From Epiperipatus broadwayi (lineage: Eukaryota; Onychophora; Udeonychophora; Euonychophora; Peripatidae), in contig JAQFVV010006203.1 in NCBI GenBank assembly GCA_028023455.1, positions 6,724,821 through 6,788,820 on the forward strand: 64,000 bases of DNA. Direction: 5' to 3'. The first letter of the stretch is position 1, and every line of letters starts with the position of its first letter. Of this stretch, positions 13,190 through 25,671 are shown piece by piece. The notes beneath the pieces were generated by a model. It searched no databases. It worked only from the letters and a program-made list of their open reading frames with translations, and was not told the origin of the DNA. The translations under genes and the position numbers were made by a program.

Positions 13190-13970
13190 TACAGGAGTAA
13201 ACCAATAAACATGATGTGATCACTATTTCTTATGCTTGCTCTTACTGTTATTAAAACAGGAAAAACTCTATACGTATTGTCACTCAATGCAAGCCAGAGT
13301 AATCAATGGATGCCAGAAGGCTTGTGCATAAAATCCCCATCTAGGGCCTATTCATCCAATATCCCCAAACTAGTTTCTGGCTTGTGGCCTTCGTTAGTGA
13401 GGAGCCTTGGATCTGAGAGCATGACACCTAGATCTTAGGATCTAATGCAACTCTCTAGCAATCACCTTTTATCTCTACTTAACTACAAAACTATGAGACT
13501 TAAATTGAAAACACTATAACATTTTCAATCCAAGCTCATCAGCTTATATAGTCATATAGGTCTGAATTTCAGTTCAGTACCTATACATTATGGTGTCTTT
13601 GGTTCTTTAATAACCATAGCCACCACTATCCTATTAGGCAGGATTGGTCTTAAGCCAATAAAGATCATGTGATCACTATTTCTTATGCTTGCTCTTAACT
13701 GTTATTAAAACAGGCAAAACTCTTATAGCCGTATTACCATTCAGTGCAAGTCAGTGTAATCAATGGATGCCAGAAGGCTTGTGCATAAAATCCCCATGTA
13801 GTGCCTATTCATCCAATATCCCCAAGCCAGAAACTAGTCTTGGGATATTGGATGATTAGGCACTAGATGGGGGTTTTATGCACAAGCCTTCTGGCATCCA
13901 TTGATTACTCTGGCTTGCACTGAGTGGCAATACGTATAGAGTTTTGCCTGTTTTAGTATACAGGAGTAGT
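13190..13970. repeat. Compound hairpin repeat (direct plus inverted copies of about 150 bp)
   Basis: A block starting GTGATCACTATTTCTTATGC occurs at about 13216-13395 and again in the same direction at 13669-13835. It is then repeated as reverse complement at 13836-13960, forming a hairpin with a roughly 12-base loop at about 13833-13844. The words GTATACAGGAGTA flank the whole structure at about 13188 and 13958. The loop sequence appears in the opposite orientation in the first copy, suggesting inversion within hairpin arms. No coding content; probably a foldback-type MITE cluster. Confidence 0.7.
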
Positions 13971-15544
13971 TACGGCACAATTTGAAAAAAAGTTTTTTTA
14001 CTATTAACATAGAATTAATGTAATTAATTAAGAGATTTACTAACCCAATTTCAAATTGTTTAAATTATTAATGTTGAAGTAAACTTTTGTCAACATAATT
14101 CTATATCACTGCTATCCAAAATAAATACTAATAGAAAGAAAGAAAATAAAACATATTGTAATAGAAACTAAAATTTTATATATTTTTGAAGAATTAATGA
14201 GCAGATGTCTTATAAAATATTTATGAATTGTTTAGACATATATTCACATTTAGTAATTAAATTTGAATAAACAAAAACATGTCATATAACTGTTACCAAA
14301 TAATATGTACCACCACAAAAATTATGTTATTATATTCAGGGTTACTGTAAGGGTAAGAAGTGCCTTTATACAAGTTAAATTCCAACACTCCTTATTCCAT
14401 GAAACAATTTGTAAATTAAAACAAAATAAATTCCATATAATTTTGTTTAATAAAATGCACAGAAACAGTAGAACATTAAAAAAATTATAATTATTTACTA
14501 CGCTTTTACTTTTTTTATTTACATCTCCTGACTTTGGCGGCCACAAAATAATTTCTAAAAATTTTCCATATGATGCATAACAGTTAGCTTTAACTGGTCG
14601 ACTCTAACCTGTATGTTAATTAGTTAAAAATAATTCTTGCATGTTGTTTTTAGTTCCATTCAGAATCTGTCATACATAACTTACTTTGTTTTTCGATACA
14701 TTTTTAGAAGCTATTACCCATACCTTGCATTGCTTTGTTTAATGATAAATTATGTTACTAAGTAAAATTGAATAATCAAACAATTGCTTTGTTCCACTAG
14801 AATAGATAAAAAAAAAAATGTAGGCACTTTGTCAATGGAGTGATCATTTAGAAGTTTCAAGGATATTATATATGATTGTTATAATAAACACAGTAGCATT
14901 AAGTGATAATAACATTGTTAACAATATTTTTTTTAAAAAATTGTTTTTTACTAATACTATTTTTTTATATTTGGTCCATCATGTATTTAGACAAAATGGA
15001 TCAATTATGAGTTTTTAGCTAGATAAACCACACAACAGTCCAAATCCAAGTAAAAAAATCAGATTAAAAAAATATTGGTTTAAAAAAGATGATATCAGGC
15101 TATTAAATTTTTTTTTTCAGCAGTATTGGAATCTATATCGGTAATGTTCGGCACTCTACTAGTATGCTATACCAATGACATGCTGATATTTATAAAATAT
15201 GACTGATAAATGTGACTATCTACTATGTGATTATTGTCCAACAATGCAGAAGTGCCATAATTATTATGAGACAATATTTTTTAAATAAGTTTATTTTTAA
15301 ATAAATTATTGATACTAATGTATCAATTTATATAAATATGGATATTTAAATGAAAGTGATTCGGAAATCTAAGCTTTTACATATAAATCTTATTAATTAT
15401 CACAATGTCTTGGCACTGGTCTTTTCTCTTTACAATAATGGTTTAGTATGTGTAGTACATTTTTAGCAGTGGTCACAAGATTAATAAAAAAGCAATTTTA
15501 TATTTAAATAATATATAAAAATAAATTTTTTTAAATAGTACTTT
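13971..15544. other. A+T-rich stretch without a recognised gene
   Basis: Only short overlapping frames on both strands (for example 14305-14546) with no motifs. Nothing further seen. Confidence 0.5.
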
Positions 15545-15643
15545 TATAATATAGAGGGTATATGAACACAGACTTTCACCCAACCCACCACTCTCCAGTC
15601 TATCTAATAACACCGATACAGTCAAGCACATATATGCTGAAAA

Positions 15644-15708
15644 GATAAATAATCACCAATATACATATTTCATGCTAAAGCAGCAATCATCAGTTGGTCC
15701 AGATTATC
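15644..15708 (-). ncRNA. Hammerhead ribozyme motif, copy A
   Basis: Read on the minus strand: helix I strand ACCAA, core CTGATGA (15693-15687), helix II TGCT/AGCA, core GAAA (15671-15668), a very short helix III (3 bp, 2-base loop), then a UA site followed by TTGGT, which pairs with ACCAA. An outer GATAA/TTATC pairing extends helix I across an internal loop. The expected cut follows position 15660. Confidence 0.75.
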
Positions 15709-16119
15709 ATCTCCCACACATATATACTATAAGTGTTCAGATATATATTAAGATAGACAATCTTCATACTTTAATGGACAGTCTCCAATCTACTACACAC
15801 TCCAACTCTTCAACCGTCAATCCAATTGAAAATCTGATGATGGAATGCTCGAAGGCCACCCTGAGGCCGAGATTCTTGTCACACCCATGTTGATCTAAGC
15901 TCAATCTCAAACCCACATGTATAGGATATAATCCATTAAATACATATGCAAGGATGGGAAGACATCTTTGCAATGTAATAACTGAAACACAAGCTTATTA
16001 TATATACACGTTTCTATATATGTAATATAGAGGGTATATGAGCACAGACTTTCACACAACCCACTACTCTCCAGTCTTTCTAATAACACCGATACACTCA
16101 AGCACATATATGCTGAAAA

Positions 16120-16184
16120 GATAAATAATCACCAATATACGTATTTCATGCTAAACCAGCAATCATCAGTTGGTCCAGATTATC
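16120..16184 (-). ncRNA. Hammerhead ribozyme motif, copy B
   Basis: Same structure as copy A, with CTGATGA at 16169-16163 and GAAA at 16147-16144 on the minus strand. It lies 476 bases from copy A. The core and all helix strands are intact; only the helix II loop and the helix III loop differ between copies. Confidence 0.75.
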
Positions 16185-16398
16185 ATCTCCCACACATATA
16201 TACTATAAGTGTTCAGATATATATTAAGATAGACAATCTTCATACTTTAATGTACAGGCTCCAATCTACTACACACGCCAACTCTTCAACCGTCCATCCA
16301 ATTGAAAATCTGATTTGGAATGCTCGAAGGCCACCCTGAGGCTGAGATTCTTGTCACACCCACGTTGATATAGGGTCAATCTGAACCCCACAAGTATC

Positions 16399-16725
16399 AT
16401 GGGTGTGACAAGAATCTCGGCCTCAGAGTGGCCTTCGAGCATTCCATCATTAGATTTTCAATTGGATGGATGGTTGTATTCTATACATGTGGGGTTCAGA
16501 TTGACCTTATATCAACATGGGTGTGACAAGAATCTTGGCCTCAGGGTGGCCTTCGAGCATTCCACCATTAGATTTTCAATTGGATGGATGGTTGTATCCT
16601 ATACATGTGGGGTTCAGATTGACCTTATATCAACATGGGTGTGACATGAATCTCGGCCTCAGGGTGGCCTTCGAGCATTCCACCATCAGATTTTCAATTG
16701 GATGGATGGTTGAAGAGTTGGAGAT
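16399..16725 (+). repeat. 118-bp tandem subrepeat at the centre of the hammerhead array
   Basis: Three consecutive copies begin ATGGGTGTGACA at 16399, 16517 and 16635, an exact 118-base spacing. A related single copy occurs at 17104 and inverted ones near 15880 and 16360. The subrepeat is part of the 476-bp unit that has locally expanded here. Because 118 is not a multiple of three, the open frames across it shift and are not meaningful genes. Confidence 0.8.
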
Positions 16726-16804
16726 TGGAGCTTGTCCATTAAAGTATGAAGATTGTCTATCTTAATATATATCTGAACAATTATAGTATATATGTGTGGG
16801 AGAT

Positions 16805-16869
16805 GATAATCTGGACCAACTGATGATTGCTGGTTTAGCATGAAATACGTATATTGGTGATTATTTATC
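16805..16869 (+). ncRNA. Hammerhead ribozyme motif, copy C
   Basis: ACCAA (helix I) at 16815-16819, CTGATGA at 16820-16826, helix II TGCT/AGCA with a 5-base loop, GAAA at 16842-16845, a 3-bp helix III, UA at 16852-16853, then TTGGT at 16854-16858 closing helix I. An outer GATAA/TTATC pair adds a second segment of helix I across an internal loop. The predicted cut is after 16853. The tiny helix III is typical of Penelope and retrozyme hammerheads, which are thought to act as dimers. Confidence 0.8.
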
Positions 16870-17281
16870 TTTTCAGCATATATGTGCTTGAGTGTATCAT
16901 GTTATTAGATAGACTTGAGAGTGGTGGGTTGTGTGAAAGTCTGTGCTCATATACCCTCTATATTACGTATATAGATACATGTGTATATATAATAAGCCTG
17001 TGTTTCAGTTATTACATTGTAGAGATGTCTGCCCATCTTTGCATATGTATTTAATGGATTATATCCTATACATGTGGGTTTCAGATTGACCTTAGATCAA
17101 CATGGGTGTGACAAAAATCTCAGCCTCAGGGTGGCCTTCAAGCATTCCATCATCAGATTTTCAATTGGATGGACGGTTGAAGAGTTGGAGTGTGCAGTAG
17201 ATTGGAGCCTGTCCATTAAAGTATGAAGATTGTCTATCTTAATATATATCTGAACACTTATAGTATATATGTGTGGGAGAT

Positions 17282-17346
17282 GATAATCTGGACCAACTGA
17301 TGATTGCTGGTTTAGCATGAAATACATATATTGGTGATTATTTATC
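17282..17346 (+). ncRNA. Hammerhead ribozyme motif, copy D
   Basis: CTGATGA at 17297-17303 and GAAA at 17319-17322, with the same helix I and II strands as copy C and a predicted cut after 17330. It lies 477 bases downstream of copy C. A base change relative to copy C falls in the helix III loop, leaving pairing intact. Confidence 0.8.
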
Positions 17347-17480
17347 TTTTCAGCATGTATGTATGTGCTTGAGTATATCAGTGTTATTAGATAGACTGGA
17401 GAGTGATGGGTTGTGTGAAAATGTGTGCTCATATACCCTCTACATTACATATATAGAAACGTGTATATATAATAAGCCTG

Positions 17481-20400
17481 TTTAGTATAAAATAACAGTA
17501 ATCAACAATATAATCAGCCTTTTGGTTAATTTGCCATTCTGGGAAAATATCAGAGATCTTAAGAAGCTAGACTTGTTATAAAACAATTGGAAATTGCAGG
17601 AATATTGTCATTTCATAAAAACATTTTAGACCCTTTTGATTTTTATGATTTATTTGAGCCGCAAATGTTTTTAAGAAATGACAATATTTCTGCAATTTCC
17701 ATTTTTTATAACAAGACCGATCACTTTGTTGATTATTTTATTTTGTATTTTTTATCCAGCTATTTACACAAAAGCATTATTTTAAAAAATGGCTAAAACT
17801 ACAAAAAAATCTGACAAAAATTATAATTTAATAATATGTGAAAATAAAAAATATGCCCTCTAATAAACAAATTCTAAATTTAAATATGTAATCGTCCACT
17901 ATATAAAAATATTTATGTATCGGCTTTTTAATTAATTCTCCAACCTTTATTTTTTTTTTACACACTATTTTTTTCACAAAATATTTATGAAATATTAATT
18001 ACTCCAGAAGAATAATTCAGATTGTAGTAGAAAATATGTCTTTTAATTAACTAAATATGGATTAAATGAATACTAACAAAATTTTACTCTACAAACAAAA
18101 ATATTTTCATTGGTTCAGTTGATAAGAATTTTTCTGGAAAAGTATAAGTATGCGAGTTTGAGTTCTAAATTGTAACAAATTTTTCTTCACTGTTAACAAT
18201 TCAAAAATGTCTACACCCTGAGAAACACAGACAGGATGAATTAATATAAAAGCATATAATAAAAAATATTTACAATCAGAACATGTTTCTAATAATGGAA
18301 TGATTTGGAAATTTAAACATTTTCATTTACATATCAATTTGGAAATTTAAACATTTTCATTTACATATCAATTTTATTAATTCTTGTGGTAAACAAGGTG
18401 CCACCATTAATTTGTGCCCCACACAACCTGCATACTTGCATGTGGCTATCTTGGTTGTATTTATCTGAAAGCTTATGATAGTTTGGATATGTTTTATGCA
18501 CCATTACTTCTTTAGAAAGCTTTTCTTTATATTAAATAAGAAATCTGAATGCCACATAGAGATTGACCTGGAGTGTGTGATATTGAATTGTTATTGGGTG
18601 GAAACTATTTTGTTAGATGGGAAAATTGGGGTAGTAAAACATTTAGAATTTGTTTTTTAAGCATAGTCAAATTAACAGTCTAAATATATTATCAGATGAG
18701 CAGTTTTGAATATTGTAGACATTATTCAAGAAATAATTACAATTGCATTTCATTTACAATTAATTTATCTAGTTAATGATTCAAATATTCAAATCACCAA
18801 AATTTTGAATACAGTGTGATAGTCTGTTAAACAGCCTGAATCAATCATATGATATAATTAGTTATTTTTGTTGCTGATAAATCCTCTTACTAATATAGCA
18901 CAGAATATAAATAATGCTGAATATATGCAAAAAAAAAAAAAGTCTTACGGCATTTAAATTTAAAAGTACAAAGCAAAAACAAACAGCATATTATCTTGAA
19001 TTAGAGTAGGTGGAGATTATTGAAAAACATCAAACATTGCTAAAATAAAATATAAATATCTAAAATTCATTTCTATATAAATTTGACACTTGCTGCTAAA
19101 AACACAAACTACTTCATTACTCATAGAAGGGCAGTTATACATATCATAAATAGTATTTAACCAATATGAAGACTGTGTGCATTGTAAATAGATAGCTAAG
19201 AAGAATTAAGATTTTAGGATTTAATATATAAATTATTAGAGCAGAAGTATCATTGAAATTTTAATAGAACTTGTAGAAGTATGTGTTCCATAATGTGCAG
19301 ACATATTCAAAGAATGTTAGAATACATAATAAATAGTTCATTAATATTTTTGATAGAAAAAAAGGATTTTAAAAATAGATAAAATATCATGAGCAAAAAA
19401 TATTTTTACTTTTTTTTCTTTATAGTCTGTAAAATAGGAAAAATATTCGATCCGTTCAGATTTAAAACATGAAAGATTTACTATATATATATTGCAATGG
19501 ATGGTAACTCAGGCATCTCCTGATTGCCTTAATTATATTGGGCTGCCAAAATAATAGTAAACCTACATAGTGAACAGGATATATATATATAGATTAGATT
19601 TTTTAAATAGTAGCTTAACTCATGGATGCTGAGTATGTTGTTGTTTATATTTTATCAGGGTAATTTATTCAAAGTATCACTATAGGATGTATATGGTTGT
19701 TTGATGATTCATGTAAACAGATTTCTATTATCCTAGACTTTAGATAATTAAGTTAATCATCTTTGCCTTGGATCCCATCAAATTTCTTATATACTTGAAT
19801 TATTATAATCTGTACTGTGCCTACTTTGTACTCTTGGACAAATATATACAATTTTTTAAAATAATGTAATACAATCTAATATATGTCATATGTTCTATAC
19901 ATTGATTTTATATCATCATCCTTTCCTGATTCATTTCTCCCAAGCATAATTCTTTGTATTTGGTTTGATTCTACCATTCATATCACAGTGTTTTTATTAT
20001 TAATCTAAGCCAATCAAGTTCACGATTCTTTTCTGATATTATTTTTTTCTATTAAAAGTTTAGTAATAATTACAAAATAATATATTAAATTTTAACTTCC
20101 AATCTAAATTTTATATCATTTCATAATTACATAAATAATATGCAGTTAATTACATCAGACTTTTACTTTACACTTAGCTAAACTGGCTCCTGATTTACCT
20201 GTTTTACATCAAAAATATTACTAGTTCTAATAAAATTTGTTATAAAAGATTATAGTAATCAATTTGTAAAGAGAACAAATAAATTGAAAATGCACATTTA
20301 GATTAGTTTTAGCCTTCTTATATGCTTTGGAATAAAGTTGGAATTTCTTACGAATTTGTTATAATTTTGACAATTAAATACATTCCATTATAATTAAAAA

Positions 20401-21475
20401 TTCTATTAGAACTTTAAAATGTTTATTTTGAATTTAAAAAATTAATTTACCATTGAATAAATTCTAATAAAACAATATATTTATTTAGAATTAAATAAAT
20501 TTGTAATGTTTTATTATGCTTGCACATTCTCTTACTTTTGATTTCCAAAATTATTGATATAATTTGCTTATTTATAATAATCTACTTTGTGCCAGGCATG
20601 TTTGATGTAGCCAAGCACAAGCTAAGGTTAAATGAATAAATGGTCTAAAATATTTAAATAGCCATTTGGGGGGGGGGGGGTATACAATTTATATAATCAA
20701 TATTCGTTATAAATGGAGAGAGAACTGTGGCTATAATATAAACTCACACACACATATGATTAAAGCCGATATTTGTAAATTTGATTTTTGTTTATTTTTA
20801 TTATTTTTTTTTAAGAGAAAGAAACTACAAAATGTTATTATAATTTTGAAGATTTTTGTTTTGTTTGTTAAAGAAATGCTAACACGTTTATTCATACATA
20901 TTTTTTTTTTTGTGAGTGCTTACAATCAATGTAAAAGGGAGAATTTAACATACTATTATTTAAAAATAATTTCAAAATCGGAGTTTTAATGGATATTTTT
21001 CTCTTCAGTTGCATTTGAGCAAGGGAGTCCATTGTCTTAAATTTAGAAAAAGCCTAAAGGCATTCTGGTTTCCTGTCCACTCTAAAATAATTTTAACTGG
21101 ACAAAAGTGTTTAATTAAACTTGCGATAATGCGTGGAGAGAGGAATGTTCAAATTATGTAAAACATTTTTTTTTTGTTAAAAAAAAACTTCGATTGTGAT
21201 ATTGGAATCAATAAAAAGTAAAAAGATGTTATCATTTATTAAAATTATCATCAGAGATATTGAGATCCAAATAGATATAAATAAAATTAATTGGAAATGA
21301 AATTTTTAAGATCCCTTGGGCGATTACATTGGAATGTTTTACGAATCGGCTAACCAATTAGTAAAACTAAAACCAATTTAATAAGATTCAATTATTTAAT
21401 TTTTGTGTCGTGGAGGGGATACCTGAATTGAGATTGTATTGAGGAGGGATATCTGTTCTGATGTTGCGAGAGGGA
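17481..21475. other. A+T-rich region without a supported gene
   Basis: Contains an inverted pair around 17560-17720 (AAATGACAATATT-like words in both directions), a 34-bp tandem duplication at 18305-18374 and a possible decayed tRNA-like SINE head at about 18108-18175 (GTTCAGTTGATAAGA, then GAGTTTGAGTTCT). There is a run of 12 G at about 20669-20680. Open frames such as 18475-18660 and 20666-20989 show no motifs. Confidence 0.45.
18305..18374. repeat. 34-bp tandem duplication
   Basis: The word GGAAATTTAAACATTTTC starts at 18307 and again at 18341, with identical following sequence through ACATATCAATTT. Two copies, noncoding. Confidence 0.8.
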
Positions 21476-21757
21476 AGTTTACCTTTACTTTTCGAAGAGA
21501 GCAGATCACCTTTGCTTTTCAAAGAGAGCAGTTCACCTTTAATTTTCGTAGAGAGCAGTTTACCTTTACTTTTCGAAGAGAGCAGTTCACCTTTACTTTT
21601 CGAAGAGAGCAGTTCACCTTTACTTTTCGAAGAGAGCAGTTTACCTTTATTTTTCTAAGAGAGCAGTTCACCTTTACTTTTCAAAGAGAGCAGTTCACCT
21701 TTACTTTTCAAAGAGAGCAGTTTACCTTTACTTTTCAAAGAGAGCAGTTCACTTTTG
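21476..21757 (+). repeat. 27-bp minisatellite, about 10 copies
   Basis: The unit CAGTTCACCTTTACTTTTC plus GAAGAGAG (27 bases) is repeated about 10 times with few substitutions. Because 27 is divisible by three, two frames stay open and give 9-residue protein repeats (REQFTFTFR in one frame). The surrounding frame has no good start context, splice sites or non-repeat domain, so a tandem repeat is the simpler reading. A secreted repeat protein exon cannot be fully excluded. Confidence 0.85.
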
Positions 21758-23001
21758 TCTTGCTGTTAAAAAGGCAAATCTTATTGGGAGCCTATTACTA
21801 ATTTTGGGAAGCTAATGCTATTCTGGGAAACATGAGAAGTCATGCAATTTTTTAATTATGCTGATTCTGATACCGTATAAGCCGGAAGATTTATTCTAAT
21901 CAAAAGAAAAAGAAATAATACTCATTCCGTCATTCTAAATCAATGGACATTAATCCAGGCCATCATTCAAATAATCTAGCAATTAACCAATCAGTTGATG
22001 CTGATGGAAGCTTAATTACAACACGCCATCGAAGCCTGGAGTTAACCTAAGATTCATAAAACAAGAAAGGATGATTTATAGTGTTTAATATCCATCTCTC
22101 CAACTTAAAGATGCCAATTAAGCATTCGCCTGCATATAAAATGATTATGGAGTAGAAGCTTACTTCAGCACGTCCGTCCAGCTCCGCTCCTGCCGTCCCA
22201 ACATAATGTAAAAGCCAAGATCACCAAACACCAAAGTGATGATGACTAATTCTACGAACTTGTACCACCGTCAAGTCCAGCCCTTGTTGCAGTCGATGAA
22301 CAGATAGACCGCCCACTCAAAACTCATAGAAGAAAGAAGCTGACAAACTTTGTCGGGTATACTATTATTTTTTGAATGAGTGCTTATTTTATAACAAGTT
22401 AATACCCATTTCATAAATATGTTTATGTAATTACGCAAACCAATACACCTTGTATGTAACATTAATATTTCCTTATTTGCTTAATACATGTGTGTGAGTT
22501 TATAATCCACCGAGCACTATCTCTCCCATATTAATTATTTAATATACTTTTATTATTAAGAAATAAATTTCCTTTCTTTAGTTTAACAATTATTTCGACA
22601 AGTATTTCCATATGCTTATAATTTGTTTTATAAAAATGATTTATGTATTGTATGATTTTCGTTATATATTTATTCAATTTGGGAACTTTGATTTTATATT
22701 TATGTTATAAATGGTAGGGGATATTGGGTAATTAAAGATATTATAATTCTAAAGCGACTACTGCCATTTATTTTATTTTTTTTATCATTTACTTTCTCTA
22801 ACCCTCATATTGATTAGTTGAGTTTTCCGAACCCCATTCTTTTAACTGAGTATAAGAGTACGCTGAGATAGCGAATGGGGTACCTTTTTACCGGATCTTA
22901 AATCTTTATTTTCACAAGGATATTTATTTATTATTTTTGTTTGAATAATTATTTATCGGCACATATGCCCTAATGTTATTTGAACTTGCATATCCTTTCA
23001 G

Positions 23002-23064
23002 GAGGAGAGTTAAATTTCCTTCTGAGAGTGGCGCGAGGGGTTGGTTTATAGTCTCCCCTCAAAG
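23002..23064 (+). CDS. Possible small internal exon (63 nt)
   Basis: A TATCCTTTCAG acceptor precedes it and an AAAG/GTATGTAAG donor follows, both close to metazoan consensus. Only one frame is open through it (residues RRVKFPSESGARGW...SPQ), and the segment is visibly richer in G+C than its flanks. I do not recognise the peptide and see no partner exons nearby, so this may be chance. Confidence 0.25.
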
Positions 23065-24943
23065 GTATGTAAGAATCAATCTTTCTATAAGTATCTTCTG
23101 TGTCCGTAGCACTGTTATGGTAAAGTCTTTGTATTTTTCTTACTCCGGCATGTCGCCATATTTCTTGTCATGTTCGATTTATGCACATGCTCATATTAAT
23201 AGAGTAAACATTAACCGGTATAACTTTAAATCTTGTAATTAATTGGATCCTACTAATTAAAATTAAATTTTTTATGGTTTTTAAATTTTATTTTACATGT
23301 GACCTATACACATACAAACAGTTATCAAAGGAGCATTTTAATATATATAAAAACACAACCGATTCACTTTGATATTTTTGTTAATTTTTTGAGTTTTTAC
23401 TGAAATTTATTTATTTTGCTTGGAAAGTTATGTTTATTTAAATGTTCTCAGCTGTGTGATTTCATGGAATATATGAGGGCTCTTCTCCAACATTTGATTT
23501 TTTAAAATTTTATGTGGCCAAATAGAGTGTTATTTTGATGATTGTGCATTCATTTAATGGTAGAATATTGATTTGTTAAAAAAAAAAGGATGATAGTATT
23601 CTACAGAGAAAGTATTGTAAATAAATCAGCAAAAACCATTGATTAGTAGATTGTTTGATCTCGGGGCTTTAAGATTACTTTAAATTTTTATTGTTGTTGG
23701 CAATGAGCAAAGAAAAAAAGTATTTTTCCAAAGTTTATTTAAATATTTATGATTATTTTTATAAAATATTTGTATAATATTTATTAATTACACTTCATGA
23801 CAGCCATATTAGATTTTTGGAAAGTTTGGTTTAATACACAATTTTTACAATAACTTCATGTTGCATTATACACAAATCAAGTGGGGTGTATGTTATCAGA
23901 AAAGTGATATTCCAAGGACTGTAGTAAAGCTGAAAAAAAGTCATACATATTCTAAATAGTAAAGATAAATTTTAATCTTATCTTTGTATTAACAGGCTCA
24001 TTACATTCCTTTATAAAATTTCTAATAAAATAGAATATAACATGGCTTACCCTAAGACAATCCATTATTCCAAAATATAAAAAAATAGTGATATTGATAT
24101 CTGTAGATTTTTTTTAGAAACCCACAACTATTCTTTTGTTGTTAAGTTTGTATGTATAGTCATAGAAAAGAAAGTGATAGAGAAGAATAAGTCTAAATTA
24201 GTCTAGGTTGAAAATTACTTAGATACAGTATAGGTATAGCTAAACAGAACAGAAAAGGTTTAATTTAGTGTAATATAGAATAATAATAATTATTATATGA
24301 CTTTCAAGGCTTGGATTCTTGAGATAAAAGCTTAGAATTTACATGTTTTAGATTAAGCTTAGCACATTCAAAACCTATTTATGGTCTCTTATTCCTAGCA
24401 CTGACTGTATACATATAATATACCTTTATTTAAATTTATTCAAATGTATTCAGCAAATTAGATAGCCCCACTTTTTGAGAGGGGAAAACAGAATTTCTTT
24501 TTGTTTATGGAGGTGAAATTGATTGACTATATGCCAATCCTCTTTAATTTTGTGCTTGGTGTCATTTTTTTTATGCATGTGATGCTGGATACTGTGGGCT
24601 CAAATGGCCCATTGCATTTTGGTATAGGAATATGGATTTATATTCTGGATTACCTCTGGCACTTTTGTAAAGATAATGTTGTGGCAGCCTAATAGCAAGG
24701 CTGCTGTGTGATAGTAGACTTGCATCTGGTTTGGATGCATGCAATCTTGTTCACTGTAGGCGTTCTGCAGAAAATTTTATCTTTTGAGTTGTGTATTAGT
24801 CTGTTTATCGAGAATGGAGTGTGGAAGCTTACTCTATGTGATTTGGAACAGATTTTGGTTACATTTTTGTTTGCCTTTGGGATATAAGGAAATAGTATCC
24901 ATGGTTTTTGTCTGTTGGAGAATTTGCTTTTATTTTGTTATAG

Positions 24944-25057
24944 AATTCGCCACATACATTTGAATAGATTTAAATAAACATATATTATATTTATACCCAG
25001 AATTCGCCACATACATTTGAATAGATTTAAATAAACATATATTATATTTATACTCAC
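24944..25057. repeat. 57-bp tandem duplication
   Basis: Two near-identical copies beginning AATTCGCCACATACATTTG at 24944 and 25001, differing only in the last few bases. Noncoding. Confidence 0.85.
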
Positions 25058-25671
25058 ACTTCTATTCATCAGCCAGCGCTATGAATATGAGATCATAAAT
25101 AGATTTCGAAAGTATAAGCTTAAAAGCATAATCTAAAACACATAAATGGTAAGCTTTTTTTATCTCGGTATTCAAGCGCTTGAAAGTCAGATTATAGTTG
25201 TCTAAGCAAAGTTTCTACTCAGATAATAATAATGTTATTTTTATTATCTGATCATATTTATTCATGTCAATTTCTTAATAGTTTTATCAACTATCATCTC
25301 TATGCATCTGATATGTAGCTCTAAAATTTACATTGTGGTAATCATATATATGTATATATTTGGCTATATATTTTATTGTCACTTGTATTTTTAATATTTG
25401 ACATTTTTTATTACCATTAAAAAGGAGACAAAATATATGAAGAGAATTATAACTTCTGAAAACTAAAAATGTCTTTGTTTCTGGTTAAAATTCCAGATAT
25501 TCTCTCTTCTTTGTATATACAGATAATGTACAAGAAATGCGCTAATTCATGATATTAATTTTCCAGCCCAAAAATTTTATTGTATACTTGTTATTATCAC
25601 AAATGATTTATTCGTGTCTAGGTAATAATGTTTAATAATAAATACTCATTCCCATCTAACTAGGGGGGGGG

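Larger units (their letters stand above)
15545..17480. mobile_element. Retrozyme-like inverted array of about 476-bp hammerhead units
   Basis: A unit of about 476 bp is repeated twice on the minus strand (left arm) and twice on the plus strand (right arm), giving a long palindrome centred near 16495. Equivalent landmarks, such as the AGAGGGTATATGAGCAC edge, recur at about 15554, 16027, 16955 and 17432. Every unit contains the same conserved hammerhead core at the same place. In known biology, tandem small repeats with type I hammerheads are called retrozymes; they are non-autonomous, are copied through circular RNA and are thought to use Penelope-type enzymes. The array could alternatively be a hammerhead-bearing satellite. 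The open frames here are repeated shadows of one noncoding unit. Confidence 0.75.
21758..25671. other. Mostly noncoding region with a few odd patches
   Basis: The stretch 22120-22340 is richer in G+C than its surroundings but has no persuasive frame. 23002-23064 is a possible small exon (listed separately). A unit of 57 bp starting AATTCGCCACATACATTTG is duplicated at 24944-25057. The 24500-24900 stretch is less A+T-biased with a 63-codon plus frame (24501-24692) of hydrophobic character, unrecognised. Confidence 0.4.

Noticed and set aside
16148-17432. Several 60-110 codon open frames across the ribozyme array
   Set aside because: They are the same peptides repeated from one noncoding unit read in different copies and strands. 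The unit is better explained by the hammerhead motif, and the frames break between copies.
20666-20989. 107-codon frame beginning in a G run
   Set aside because: Low-complexity Phe/Ile/Lys-rich translation typical of A+T-rich noncoding DNA.
21439-21801. Repeat protein gene of 120 residues
   Set aside because: The frame is kept open by a 27-base repeat, and there is no start context, splice site or unique domain.
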